A stretch of DNA of 50,108 bases from an uncultured Prochlorococcus sp. (lineage in GTDB: Bacteria > Cyanobacteriota > Cyanobacteriia > PCC-6307 > Cyanobiaceae): positions 1 through 50,108 of the forward strand of contig CABZHQ010000012.1 of assembly GCA_902525585.1 (NCBI GenBank), read 5' to 3'. Every line of letters begins with the position of its first letter. Within the stretch, counting starts at the first letter, position 1. Below the pieces are notes generated by a model that saw only the letters and a program-made list of their open reading frames with translations, was not told where the DNA came from and searched no databases. A program made the position numbers and the translations under genes. This document shows, piece after piece, positions 1 through 6,309 of the stretch.

Positions 1-123
1 ATAAAAGATAAAAGATTAAGGTACAAAGCTTATCATGAAAGATCTATAGAAGCATTGAATAGCTTTAAAAACAAACTAGATACTTTTTTTGAAAAAAAAC
101 ACTTACTTAGCAAAATTCACTAA
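1..123 (+). CDS. 3' end of an unidentified protein (gene starts before the window)
   Basis: Frame 1 is open from the first base for 40 codons and ends at TAA 121-123. The visible tail is lysine-rich and probably helical, with the pattern [18 protein letters not shown] near the end. The stop lies 22 bases before the preferred start of crtH, which fits a co-directional upstream neighbour. I do not recognise the family from this tail. The call rests only on an open frame in a tightly packed genome, so it is tentative. Confidence 0.5.
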   Translation: MKDKRLRYKAYHERSIEALNSFKNKLDTFFEKKHLLSKIH

Positions 124-145
124 GATAAATATCAAAGATCCAAAG

Positions 146-1690
146 ATGGAATTTAATCAGGAAAATTTTGATGCAATTATTATTGGCTCAGGAATAGGGG
201 GCTTAGTAACAGCATCACAACTAGCTGCTAAGGGAGCTCGAGTTTTAGTTCTTGAGAAATATATTATTCCAGGCGGCAGTGGGGGCTCCTTTAAGAGAAA
301 GGGTTATACCTTTGATGTTGGCGCTTCAATGATATTTGGATTTGGAGATAAAGGTTATACCAATTTATTAACTCGTGCTCTAAAAGATGTAAACGAAAAA
401 TGCGAAACTATTCCTGATCCTGTACAACTGGAATATCATTTGCCGCATAATTTTAATATTTCTGTAGATAAAAATTATGAGCAGTTTATAAATAAATTAA
501 CAGCTAGTTTTCCCAAGGAAAAAAAAGGTATAAAGAAATTCTACGATACTTGTGCAAGTGTATTTAAATGTTTAGATTCAATGCCTCTCTTATCAATAGA
601 GGATCCAAGTTATCTTTTTAAAGTTTTCTTTAAATCTCCATTATCCTGTTTAGGGTTAGCTAGATGGCTACCAGTAAATGCAGGAGATGTTGCTAGAAAG
701 TTTATAAAAGATCCTGAACTTTTGAAATTTATTGATATCGAATGTTTTTGTTGGTCTGTAATGCCAGCTCTCAAAACTCCCATGATTAATGCAGGAATGG
801 TTTTTACTGATAGGCATGCTGGAGGTATAAATTATCCAAAAGGGGGAGTAGGAACTATAGCAAATAAGTTAGTTACTGGGATTCAAAAATTAGGAGGCAA
901 AATTAGATACAAAGCCAATGTGACTGAAATCCTTTTAAAGGATAAGCAAGCGGTAGGAGTTAAGCTTTCAAATGGGGAAGAGATTTATTCAGATATCATT
1001 GTATCCAATTCCACTAGATGGGATACATTTGGATTAAAAGATCACAAAAAAGGATTAATTGCGAGTAAAAACGTGCCAAAAAGTGAATATAAGTGGTCAG
1101 AAACTTATAAACCCTCACCTTCTTTTGTTTCGATTCACCTTGGGGTAGAAAAAAATCTAATAACCGATAATTTTAATTGTCATCATATAATCGTTGAAAA
1201 TTGGGATGAATTAGAAAGTGAAAAGGGAGTAATTTTTGTTTCTATACCTACTTTGCTCGACTCGTCTTTAGCTCCAGAAGGTAAACATATCATACATGCA
1301 TTTACTCCTTCAATAATTAGTGAATGGGAAGGCCTATCAAGGAAAGATTATTTGCAAAAGAAAGAAAAATACTTTTCATTTCTGGTCGAAAAAATATCCA
1401 CTATTATTCCTAATCTTGAACAAAATATCGATCACAAAGAAATTGGTACGCCTAAAACCCATAAAAAGTTTCTTGGAAGATATGAGGGTAGTTATGGGCC
1501 AATTCCCAGAAAAAAGTTGCTTGGCCTTTTGCCAATGCCTTTCAACACTACAAAAATTAAAAACCTTTATTGTGTAGGTGATTCATGTTTCCCTGGTCAA
1601 GGCCTTAATGCAGTTGCTTTTAGTGGATACGCATGCGCTCACAAAATAGGTGCAAAATTAAACATAAACAGTTTTAAATTGCCAGACTAA
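146..1690 (+). CDS. crtH: Carotenoid (prolycopene) isomerase CrtH
   Basis: Flavoprotein of about 514 residues that converts poly-cis lycopene (prolycopene) to all-trans lycopene in the plant-like carotenoid pathway of cyanobacteria. The dinucleotide-binding motif GSGIGG is at residues 14-19 after the first beta strand, followed by the LVLEK strand end. The C-terminal FAD motif LYCVGDSCFPGQGLNAVAFS closes the family pattern. The length is close to the roughly 500 residues usual for cyanobacterial CrtH. The frame is open upstream to a TTG at 89, but I prefer the ATG at 146 because it sits just before the conserved FDAIIIGSG start and clears the upstream gene. CrtISO and CrtI-type desaturases are related; the marine cyanobacterial context and overall resemblance favour the isomerase. 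Confidence 0.88.
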   Translation: MEFNQENFDAIIIGSGIGGLVTASQLAAKGARVLVLEKYIIPGGSGGSFKRKGYTFDVGASMIFGFGDKGYTNLLTRALKDVNEKCETIPDPVQLEYHLPHNFNISVDKNYEQFINKLTASFPKEKKGIKKFYDTCASVFKCLDSMPLLSIEDPSYLFKVFFKSPLSCLGLARWLPVNAGDVARKFIKDPELLKFIDIECFCWSVMPALKTPMINAGMVFTDRHAGGINYPKGGVGTIANKLVTGIQKLGGKIRYKANVTEILLKDKQAVGVKLSNGEEIYSDIIVSNSTRWDTFGLKDHKKGLIASKNVPKSEYKWSETYKPSPSFVSIHLGVEKNLITDNFNCHHIIVENWDELESEKGVIFVSIPTLLDSSLAPEGKHIIHAFTPSIISEWEGLSRKDYLQKKEKYFSFLVEKISTIIPNLEQNIDHKEIGTPKTHKKFLGRYEGSYGPIPRKKLLGLLPMPFNTTKIKNLYCVGDSCFPGQGLNAVAFSGYACAHKIGAKLNINSFKLPD

Positions 1691-1701
1691 ACATATCCCT
1701 T

Positions 1702-2208
1702 ATGACAGAAAAGTTTAAAACTCTTTTTTTTGTAAAAAGTTCGTTGGTTTCTTTATATCTAGCGCTAACAATACCTATCCCATTTGTAGCAATTGATAAA
1801 TTAAAAATTCCCTCTATTATTATGTTCATCTCAGGTCTTTATTTAATAATCAATATCACAAGTGATTATGTGGAAACCTGTAATAATAAAATTTCATATA
1901 AATCTAGCTTTATTTCTAAAACATTAGGAAAAAAAAATTGGGAGATTTCTTGGAAAGATATTAAGTTAATAAATTCTTTACCAACCAGTCAGGGTAGTAA
2001 AGTTTATTACTTTAATACTTATCAAGGTGATAACTATCTTGTCCCACAAAGGGTGGAAAACTTTGAAAAATTTGTATTAATTGTTTCCAGAAATACTGGC
2101 ATTGCAATTAATGAAATATCTTACTTATCTCCATTATGGACATATAAATTACTGACTTTCCTATCATTTCTAATGATTGTTGGTGAACTTATTGCTTTTT
2201 TAAATTAA
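1702..2208 (+). CDS. Conserved membrane protein with two hydrophobic hairpins
   Basis: A 168-residue protein that starts 11 bases after crtH and is probably co-transcribed with it. Two hydrophobic stretches lie near the N-terminus (about residues 12-30 and 36-53) and one at the C-terminus (about 147-167). Between them is a beta-rich soluble part with the pattern WEISWKDIKLINSLPTSQG, resembling the small bacterial PH-like membrane proteins. That resemblance is only a pattern impression. Its stop overlaps the stop of the convergent regulator by about 4 bases. The function is unknown; the position suggests a thylakoid or plasma membrane protein, but nothing ties it directly to carotenoid synthesis. 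Confidence 0.7.
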   Translation: MTEKFKTLFFVKSSLVSLYLALTIPIPFVAIDKLKIPSIIMFISGLYLIINITSDYVETCNNKISYKSSFISKTLGKKNWEISWKDIKLINSLPTSQGSKVYYFNTYQGDNYLVPQRVENFEKFVLIVSRNTGIAINEISYLSPLWTYKLLTFLSFLMIVGELIAFLN

Positions 2209-2942
2209 ATATTATCAATACTGAATCTATAGCCTTGTTGTCTAACAGTGGTTATCCCTCCACCTTCTCCCAATCCAGCTTGTTCTAACTTTCTCCTCAA
2301 AGTTAATACCTGGGTATCTACAGATCTTGGACCCCCACTGAAGGGCGGCCAGGCCATCCTTAAGAGCTCTTGACGACTCCTTACCATTCCTGGTGGCATT
2401 AGAAGAGCACAAAGCAGCGCAAACTCCCTTGGACTTAATTCTACGGGCTTCTCACTAAGGGTAACTTGTCTTAAAAGAAGATGAACCTCTAAAGGTCCAA
2501 CCTCAACTTTTTCTTGTAATCCTATCCTTCCCTTTTTTAAGAGTGTTCTACATCGCGCTGCAAGCTCTTCGAGTCCAAAGGGTTTTCTGAGAACATCATC
2601 TGCCCCTTCATCTAATAGATTAACTAATGCTTCAACACCTGATCTTGCTGTTAAAACTATGACAGAACTCCCCAATTGTTGAGCCAATCTCATTGCAGTA
2701 TTCTGCTCGAGGATTTCTGCGCTAACTAGTAGGTCAGGTGATTGTTCTCTACATAAGTCGACAGCTTCTGCAGCAGTACCTACCGCTGCAGCTAAATGGC
2801 CGTCTTGGCGAAGCCTTTGCACAAGGACCGTTCTTAGTGTGGGGTGAGGTTCAACAACTAGAACTCTTGAGGGAGTTTGAGAGCTCGTAGGCAATTGTGA
2901 ACTGCCAGGAGTTGAAGCTAAGATTTGCTCAGTTGATTGCAT
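2205..2942 (-). CDS. OmpR-family response regulator with degenerate receiver domain
   Basis: A 245-residue protein with a receiver-like domain (about residues 25-135) and a winged-helix DNA-binding domain (about 148-241; patterns ELSPREFALLCALL, SVDTQVLTLRRKLE, TVRQQGYRF). The receiver is incomplete. The acidic pair is E31-P32, and the phosphoacceptor position reads PDLLVSAE with Ala75 where Asp is expected, while Thr98 and Lys120 remain. Conventional Asp phosphorylation is therefore unlikely, and it may act like the atypical OmpR-type regulators that work without phosphorylation. A 24-residue Ser/Thr/Pro-rich leader precedes the receiver. The gene is visibly GC-richer than its surroundings (33 of 60 bases at 2341-2400). 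It is not RpaA or RpaB, both of which keep the Asp. No kinase gene is adjacent. Confidence 0.85.
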   Translation of the reverse strand: MQSTEQILASTPGSSQLPTSSQTPSRVLVVEPHPTLRTVLVQRLRQDGHLAAAVGTAAEAVDLCREQSPDLLVSAEILEQNTAMRLAQQLGSSVIVLTARSGVEALVNLLDEGADDVLRKPFGLEELAARCRTLLKKGRIGLQEKVEVGPLEVHLLLRQVTLSEKPVELSPREFALLCALLMPPGMVRSRQELLRMAWPPFSGGPRSVDTQVLTLRRKLEQAGLGEGGGITTVRQQGYRFSIDNI

Positions 2943-3028
2943 TCTTAATTACTGTTTGGCCAGGCAATTTATGATCATCCTTAATAAGGTATAACAAATG
3001 CAAAAAAAAAATCAGAATCTATCGAATT
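2943..3028. promoter_or_regulatory. Divergent promoter region between the regulator and the small plus-strand gene
   Basis: These 86 bases separate two divergent start codons and must carry both promoters if neither gene is read from further away. A -10-like TATAAC lies near 2991-2996 in the plus direction, ahead of the gene at 3029. I see no convincing -35 box or operator palindrome. An atypical regulator binding its own intergenic region would be a natural idea, but no site is evident. Confidence 0.35.
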
Positions 3029-3298
3029 ATGACATCATTTGAAAATCCTAAAGCAATTCGTCATTTTCAATCAATTTGCGATAGTTGCCAAGACTTAGTT
3101 ACTCGTTTTCATACACCATCTGATCTAAAATTATATAGTGATGGTTATCTTCAAGCCTTAAGGAATTGCAGTAGTTTAGCGCAAAAGGATCAAGAGAAAT
3201 TAGAAAGATTAATTCAAAGATGGATTTTAGATCCGTCAAGTTTTATTGATCCAGAGGGAGATGGAAATAAAGGTTTTTTTGATAAAAAAAGGATTTAA
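3029..3298 (+). CDS. Small conserved cyanobacterial protein (DUF6761-like)
   Basis: An 89-residue soluble protein without signal peptide or membrane segment. The patterns AIRHFQSICDSC, LKLYSDGYLQALRN and RWILDPSSF resemble a family of about 80-residue cyanobacterial proteins with IRHYQ, LYxDGYLxALR and LYDPSNF motifs, which I recall as DUF6761. The assignment is from memory and its function is not known. It stands alone: divergent from the regulator on the left and convergent with the glutaredoxin-BolA group on the right. The ATG start is supported by the conserved motif beginning 9 residues in. Confidence 0.7.
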   Translation: MTSFENPKAIRHFQSICDSCQDLVTRFHTPSDLKLYSDGYLQALRNCSSLAQKDQEKLERLIQRWILDPSSFIDPEGDGNKGFFDKKRI

Positions 3299-3346
3299 AA
3301 TATTAATTTTTATTAATTAATTCAGTATTTATACTTACTAATTGTC

Positions 3347-3670
3347 TTAAGACGCTAATTCAATTTCAATTTTTTCTTTAAGAGATCCTGAATTATACAT
3401 CTCGATAAGAATGTCTGATCCACCAAGAAATTCTCCTTTTAAATAAACTTGAGGAATTGTTGGCCAATCTGAATATTCTTTGATACCTTCTCGCATAGCA
3501 AAATCACTTAAAACATCAAACGTACTAAATTCTACTCCTAGGGAATTTAGTATTTGAACTACATTGTTGGAAAAACCGCATTGAGGCATTAATTTTGTCC
3601 CTTTCATGAAAACCATTACTGGATTAGAATCAATCAGTTTTTGTATTTTATCTTTTGTTAGGTTGTCCAT
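3347..3670 (-). CDS. grxD: Monothiol glutaredoxin (CGFS type)
   Basis: A 107-residue single-domain glutaredoxin. The active-site CGFS is at residues 31-34, preceded by the MKGTK loop whose lysine contacts glutathione. The cis-proline region [14 protein letters not shown] and the glycine pair GGSD that completes the glutathione site are also present. CGFS glutaredoxins bind a bridging [2Fe-2S] cluster with glutathione and pass it to apo-proteins; they pair with BolA proteins, and the gene immediately upstream encodes one with a 3-base gap. The length is normal for the Grx4/Grx5 class. The role in iron-sulfur delivery for photosystem I, ferredoxin or radical-SAM enzymes is inferred from the family. 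Confidence 0.93.
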   Translation of the reverse strand: MDNLTKDKIQKLIDSNPVMVFMKGTKLMPQCGFSNNVVQILNSLGVEFSTFDVLSDFAMREGIKEYSDWPTIPQVYLKGEFLGGSDILIEMYNSGSLKEKIEIELAS

Positions 3671-3673
3671 AAT

Positions 3674-3904
3674 TTAATTTGGAGTGTCTGTTTTTAATGC
3701 GAGTGCATGGATAGCCTCTGAAGCTAATTTTTCCTTCAAAGCGGAATAGACTAGCTGATGTTGTTTCACTAATGATAATCCATTAAATTCAGATGCAATT
3801 ACAGTTACTTGTAAATGATCATTTCCCTTGAGGTTTTCTACAAAAACTTGGGAACTTGGAATTTTTTTTGTGATTAAATTAATAACTTCTTCTTTCGTAA
3901 TCAT
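3674..3904 (-). CDS. BolA-family protein
   Basis: A 76-residue BolA/IbaG-like protein. The patterns LKGNDHLQVTVIASEFNGLS and VKQHQLVYSALKEKL match the BolA fold with its helix-turn-helix-like core. The C-terminal half contains IHALALKTDTP, the usual last strand. It lies directly upstream of the CGFS glutaredoxin with a 3-base gap, a known functional pairing in which BolA and the monothiol glutaredoxin form a heterodimer sharing a [2Fe-2S] cluster. Likely role: iron-sulfur trafficking or sensing. The short length is normal for the BolA2/IbaG subgroup. Confidence 0.88.
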   Translation of the reverse strand: MITKEEVINLITKKIPSSQVFVENLKGNDHLQVTVIASEFNGLSLVKQHQLVYSALKEKLASEAIHALALKTDTPN

Positions 3905-3916
3905 AATTTATCCTAT

Positions 3917-4432
3917 TTAACCTTTGAATTTTGTCTCAACAAATCCTAGTTGGATCAATCTTTCATAAGCTTCTTTACCTTCTTGGCTATTAGGTGACAT
4001 TATCCTAATTGTTTCAACAAGTAAGGGTACTGCAACCTCAGGCTTTTCAGTTTTTATATACAAAGAGGCTAACCTCTCATTTGATTCCGCCAAAATTTGT
4101 AGTGTTTGCTTACCTTTACTTTGCATTTCATTTGGTATTCTCGCATCGATCCCTTTGAAGGATGAATTAAGATCAGAATAAAAAGACGCAAGTTGCTTTG
4201 CCAATTTTCTAGCATCTAGATATGAATCCTTGGCTTTTTCGAAATCACCGTTTTTAATATATTTATCACCTTGTTTTATGAAATATTCTATGACGGAGAT
4301 TGAAAATTTTTTTCTGTCATTTGAAAGTACTCTGAAGTCTTTTGGATTCTTTATTTCTGCATGAACTTCATTTTTGTAAGGAACATTTCCAAAAAATATG
4401 AATAAAATTGGGATTAATTTTAAGAGTTTCAT
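3917..4432 (-). CDS. Exported helical-repeat (TPR-like) protein
   Basis: A 171-residue protein with an N-terminal signal peptide: a basic start, the hydrophobic run LLKLIPILFIFFG and a probable cleavage after VHA near residue 25. The mature part is all-helical, with a degenerate TPR-type unit in YFIKQGDKYIKNGDFEKAKD and a second in LYIKTEKPEVAVPLLVETIR. Such proteins usually scaffold complexes in the lumen or periplasm. It is 12 bases upstream of bolA on the same strand and may share its transcript. I do not recognise a named family. Confidence 0.7.
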   Translation of the reverse strand: MKLLKLIPILFIFFGNVPYKNEVHAEIKNPKDFRVLSNDRKKFSISVIEYFIKQGDKYIKNGDFEKAKDSYLDARKLAKQLASFYSDLNSSFKGIDARIPNEMQSKGKQTLQILAESNERLASLYIKTEKPEVAVPLLVETIRIMSPNSQEGKEAYERLIQLGFVETKFKG

Positions 4433-4474
4433 TTCTTATTCAATTATTAGAATTTATAGTAACTTATTACAGAT

Positions 4475-5149
4475 TCATCTACCTACATTTTTTAATGCTT
4501 TTTCTTCCTCTTTGGTCATTCTTTCATTTAGAAATTTATTGAATTCTTCGATAGTTAAGTTTAAATTATCATTAATTGCTATCGGTTGCCCAAAGGATAA
4601 ACAAAATTCGCCCCTAAAGATTGGAGGAACCTTACTGTAGGCAATTCCAATTGGAATAATGATGATGGATGTTGTTTTTTTTGTAGCTAATCTAGCCAAT
4701 CTATATAGTCCTTCTTTGAGAACTAATTTTTTTCCATATTTATTAATCTTTCCTTCGGGAAAAACGACTAGTTGTTCGCCTTTCTCTATTAGATCAATGG
4801 CATATCTTAATGTTGAGAGAGATGGCGATAATTGATTTATCGAAAAACATCCAAGTCTTTTTAAAAACCAACCTTGTATTCCTTTCATCTCGGATTTAGT
4901 AACCATAAATCTACAATCCTTTTTTGTTACCCTCCTACCCATTGCCATGGTGAGTATTAAGCCATCCCACCTTGATCTGTGGGTTGGAGCTAAAATGATA
5001 GAGGAATTAATGGGTATCGAAAACCCATTTTTTAAAATTTTCTTTTTTCTAAAAAAGAATTTCAAAACAACATCCTGGGTAACGAACATTGCAATAAATC
5101 CCAAAAAAGGATTGATTTTATGCCAAATATTTAAGGAATCCTTCTTCAA
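4475..5149 (-). CDS. plsC: 1-acyl-sn-glycerol-3-phosphate acyltransferase (PlsC family)
   Basis: A 224-residue acyltransferase that adds the second acyl chain to lysophosphatidate to form phosphatidate, the precursor used by the CdsA encoded at 32.3 kb. The catalytic HX4D motif is THRSRWDG (His57, Asp62), the substrate motif is FPEG at 130-133, and the later proline block reads IIIIPIGIAYSK. The N-terminal hydrophobic stretch INPFLGFIAMFV probably docks it on the membrane. The only start that gives the full family length is TTG at 5149; the next Met is 20 residues in. It is divergent from pdxJ. Other PlsC-like enzymes (glycolipid or hopanoid acylation) cannot be excluded. Confidence 0.87.
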   Translation of the reverse strand: MKKDSLNIWHKINPFLGFIAMFVTQDVVLKFFFRKKKILKNGFSIPINSSIILAPTHRSRWDGLILTMAMGRRVTKKDCRFMVTKSEMKGIQGWFLKRLGCFSINQLSPSLSTLRYAIDLIEKGEQLVVFPEGKINKYGKKLVLKEGLYRLARLATKKTTSIIIIPIGIAYSKVPPIFRGEFCLSFGQPIAINDNLNLTIEEFNKFLNERMTKEEEKALKNVGR

Positions 5150-5249
5150 TTTCTATTTATTATATATTAATAATTTAAGTGTTTGCCTTTTTTTATTAGC
5201 TATTATTGGGCGGTTACTAGATTGTCTAGAAACTAAGATTTTCAAAATT
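5150..5249. promoter_or_regulatory. Divergent promoter region plsC / pdxJ
   Basis: This AT-rich stretch of 100 bases lies between two divergent genes and should carry both promoters. It contains TATAT/TATTA-type -10 candidates near 5160-5170 and a short perfect inverted repeat CTAGA-ttg-TCTAG just before pdxJ. The repeat is too short to assign to a regulator. The pdxJ frame stays open through it, but no conserved residues are encoded there. Confidence 0.3.
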
Positions 5250-5960
5250 ATGACTACTTTGGGAGTAAACATTGATCATATTGCAAATGTAAGGCAAGCA
5301 AGGAAAACTGTCGAGCCTGATCCTGTGCAATTTGCTTTTTTAGCTGAATTAGGAGGGGCAGACTCCATAACAGTGCATCTAAGAGAAGATAGAAGACACA
5401 TACAAGATAGAGACTTATTTCTTCTGAAAGAGACTATAAAAACAAAACTCAATTTAGAGATGGCTGCTACAGAAGAAATGTTAGAAATCGCCAAAAAAAC
5501 TCTTCCCGATTATGTAACACTTGTACCCGAGAAAAGAGAGGAAGTTACTACTGAAGGCGGCTTGGATTTAAAAAGTAATGTGCAACACCTTAAGAATTTT
5601 GTCGGGAATTTAAAGGATTCAAATATAGAAGTAAGTGCATTTATTGATCCTCTTGGTGAGCAGATAAATTATGCCAAAGAAATAGGGTTTGATTTTATAG
5701 AATTACATACTGGAAAATATGCTGAACTATCAGGATCTGAACAATATAAAGAGCTCCAAAGGATTAAAGAGTGTACAAATTTAGCAAATGACCTTGGATT
5801 AGTTGTTAATGCTGGTCATGGCCTTAACTACAATAATGTTAAAAAAATTGCATCAATTAACAATATGAACGAGCTAAACATAGGCCATAGTATTGTTGCA
5901 AGGGCTTTAGCGATTGGATTAGAAAAGTCTGTACGTGAAATGAAGTCCCTTATTACATGA
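5250..5960 (+). CDS. pdxJ: Pyridoxine 5'-phosphate synthase PdxJ
   Basis: A 236-residue enzyme that condenses 1-deoxyxylulose 5-phosphate with 3-amino-2-oxopropyl phosphate to make pyridoxine 5'-phosphate, so the organism uses the DXP-dependent vitamin B6 route. The hallmark N-terminus LGVNIDHIANVRQAR, the SITVHLREDRRHIQ block, VTLVPEKREEVTTEGG and the C-terminal NAGHGLNYNN and NIGHSIVARA motifs are all present. The frame is open 303 bases upstream, but the ATG at 5250 gives the family length (about 240) and is followed at once by the conserved start. Its stop overlaps the next gene's ATG as ATGA, implying translational coupling with ycf54. Confidence 0.96.
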   Translation: MTTLGVNIDHIANVRQARKTVEPDPVQFAFLAELGGADSITVHLREDRRHIQDRDLFLLKETIKTKLNLEMAATEEMLEIAKKTLPDYVTLVPEKREEVTTEGGLDLKSNVQHLKNFVGNLKDSNIEVSAFIDPLGEQINYAKEIGFDFIELHTGKYAELSGSEQYKELQRIKECTNLANDLGLVVNAGHGLNYNNVKKIASINNMNELNIGHSIVARALAIGLEKSVREMKSLIT

Positions 5961-6292
5961 AATTAAATTTCAAAATGACAAGATATTTTTTCGTCGCGGC
6001 AAGTGAAAAGTTTTTAACTCTTGAAGAACCAATTGAGGAGATTTTGAAAGAGAGGATGAGGAACTACAAAGAAAATAATAAAGAAATAGATTTTTGGCTT
6101 TTAAAAAATCCATCATTTTTGCAAACCACCCAATTTGTTGATATAAAAGCAAAGATTCCATCACCCCCAGCAGCTATTTTATCGACAGATAAAAAATTTA
6201 TAACTTTCTTAAAGCTGCGTTTAGAGTTTGTTGCTGTTGGGGAATTCGAATTTCCTAATGCAGAAATAATTGATCCATTTAAAGTTGAGTAA
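5957..6292 (+). CDS. ycf54: Ycf54, Mg-protoporphyrin IX monomethyl ester cyclase accessory protein
   Basis: A 111-residue Ycf54/DUF2488 protein. The patterns YFFVAASEKFL, EEPIEEILKERMRNY, EIDFWLLKNPSFL, PPAAILSTD and ITFLKLRLEFV match the family along its length. Ycf54 is required for normal activity of the aerobic cyclase (AcsF/CycI) that closes ring E of chlorophyll. The ATG at 5957 overlaps the pdxJ stop; a second ATG six codons on (5975) begins right at the conserved MTRYFF and could be the true start. It heads straight into recC with a 17-base gap, an unusual partnership. Confidence 0.92.
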   Translation: MKLNFKMTRYFFVAASEKFLTLEEPIEEILKERMRNYKENNKEIDFWLLKNPSFLQTTQFVDIKAKIPSPPAAILSTDKKFITFLKLRLEFVAVGEFEFPNAEIIDPFKVE

Positions 6293-6309
6293 TATTACCA
6301 ACCAGTAAA

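Noticed and set aside
89..145. TTG-started N-terminal extension of crtH
   Set aside because: It overlaps the end of the upstream open frame and adds 19 Lys-rich residues before the conserved FAD-binding start; ATG 146 is simpler.
4947..5249. N-terminal extension of pdxJ by about 101 residues
   Set aside because: The extension overlaps plsC on the other strand, has no PdxJ-like sequence, and the ATG at 5250 gives the correct family length.
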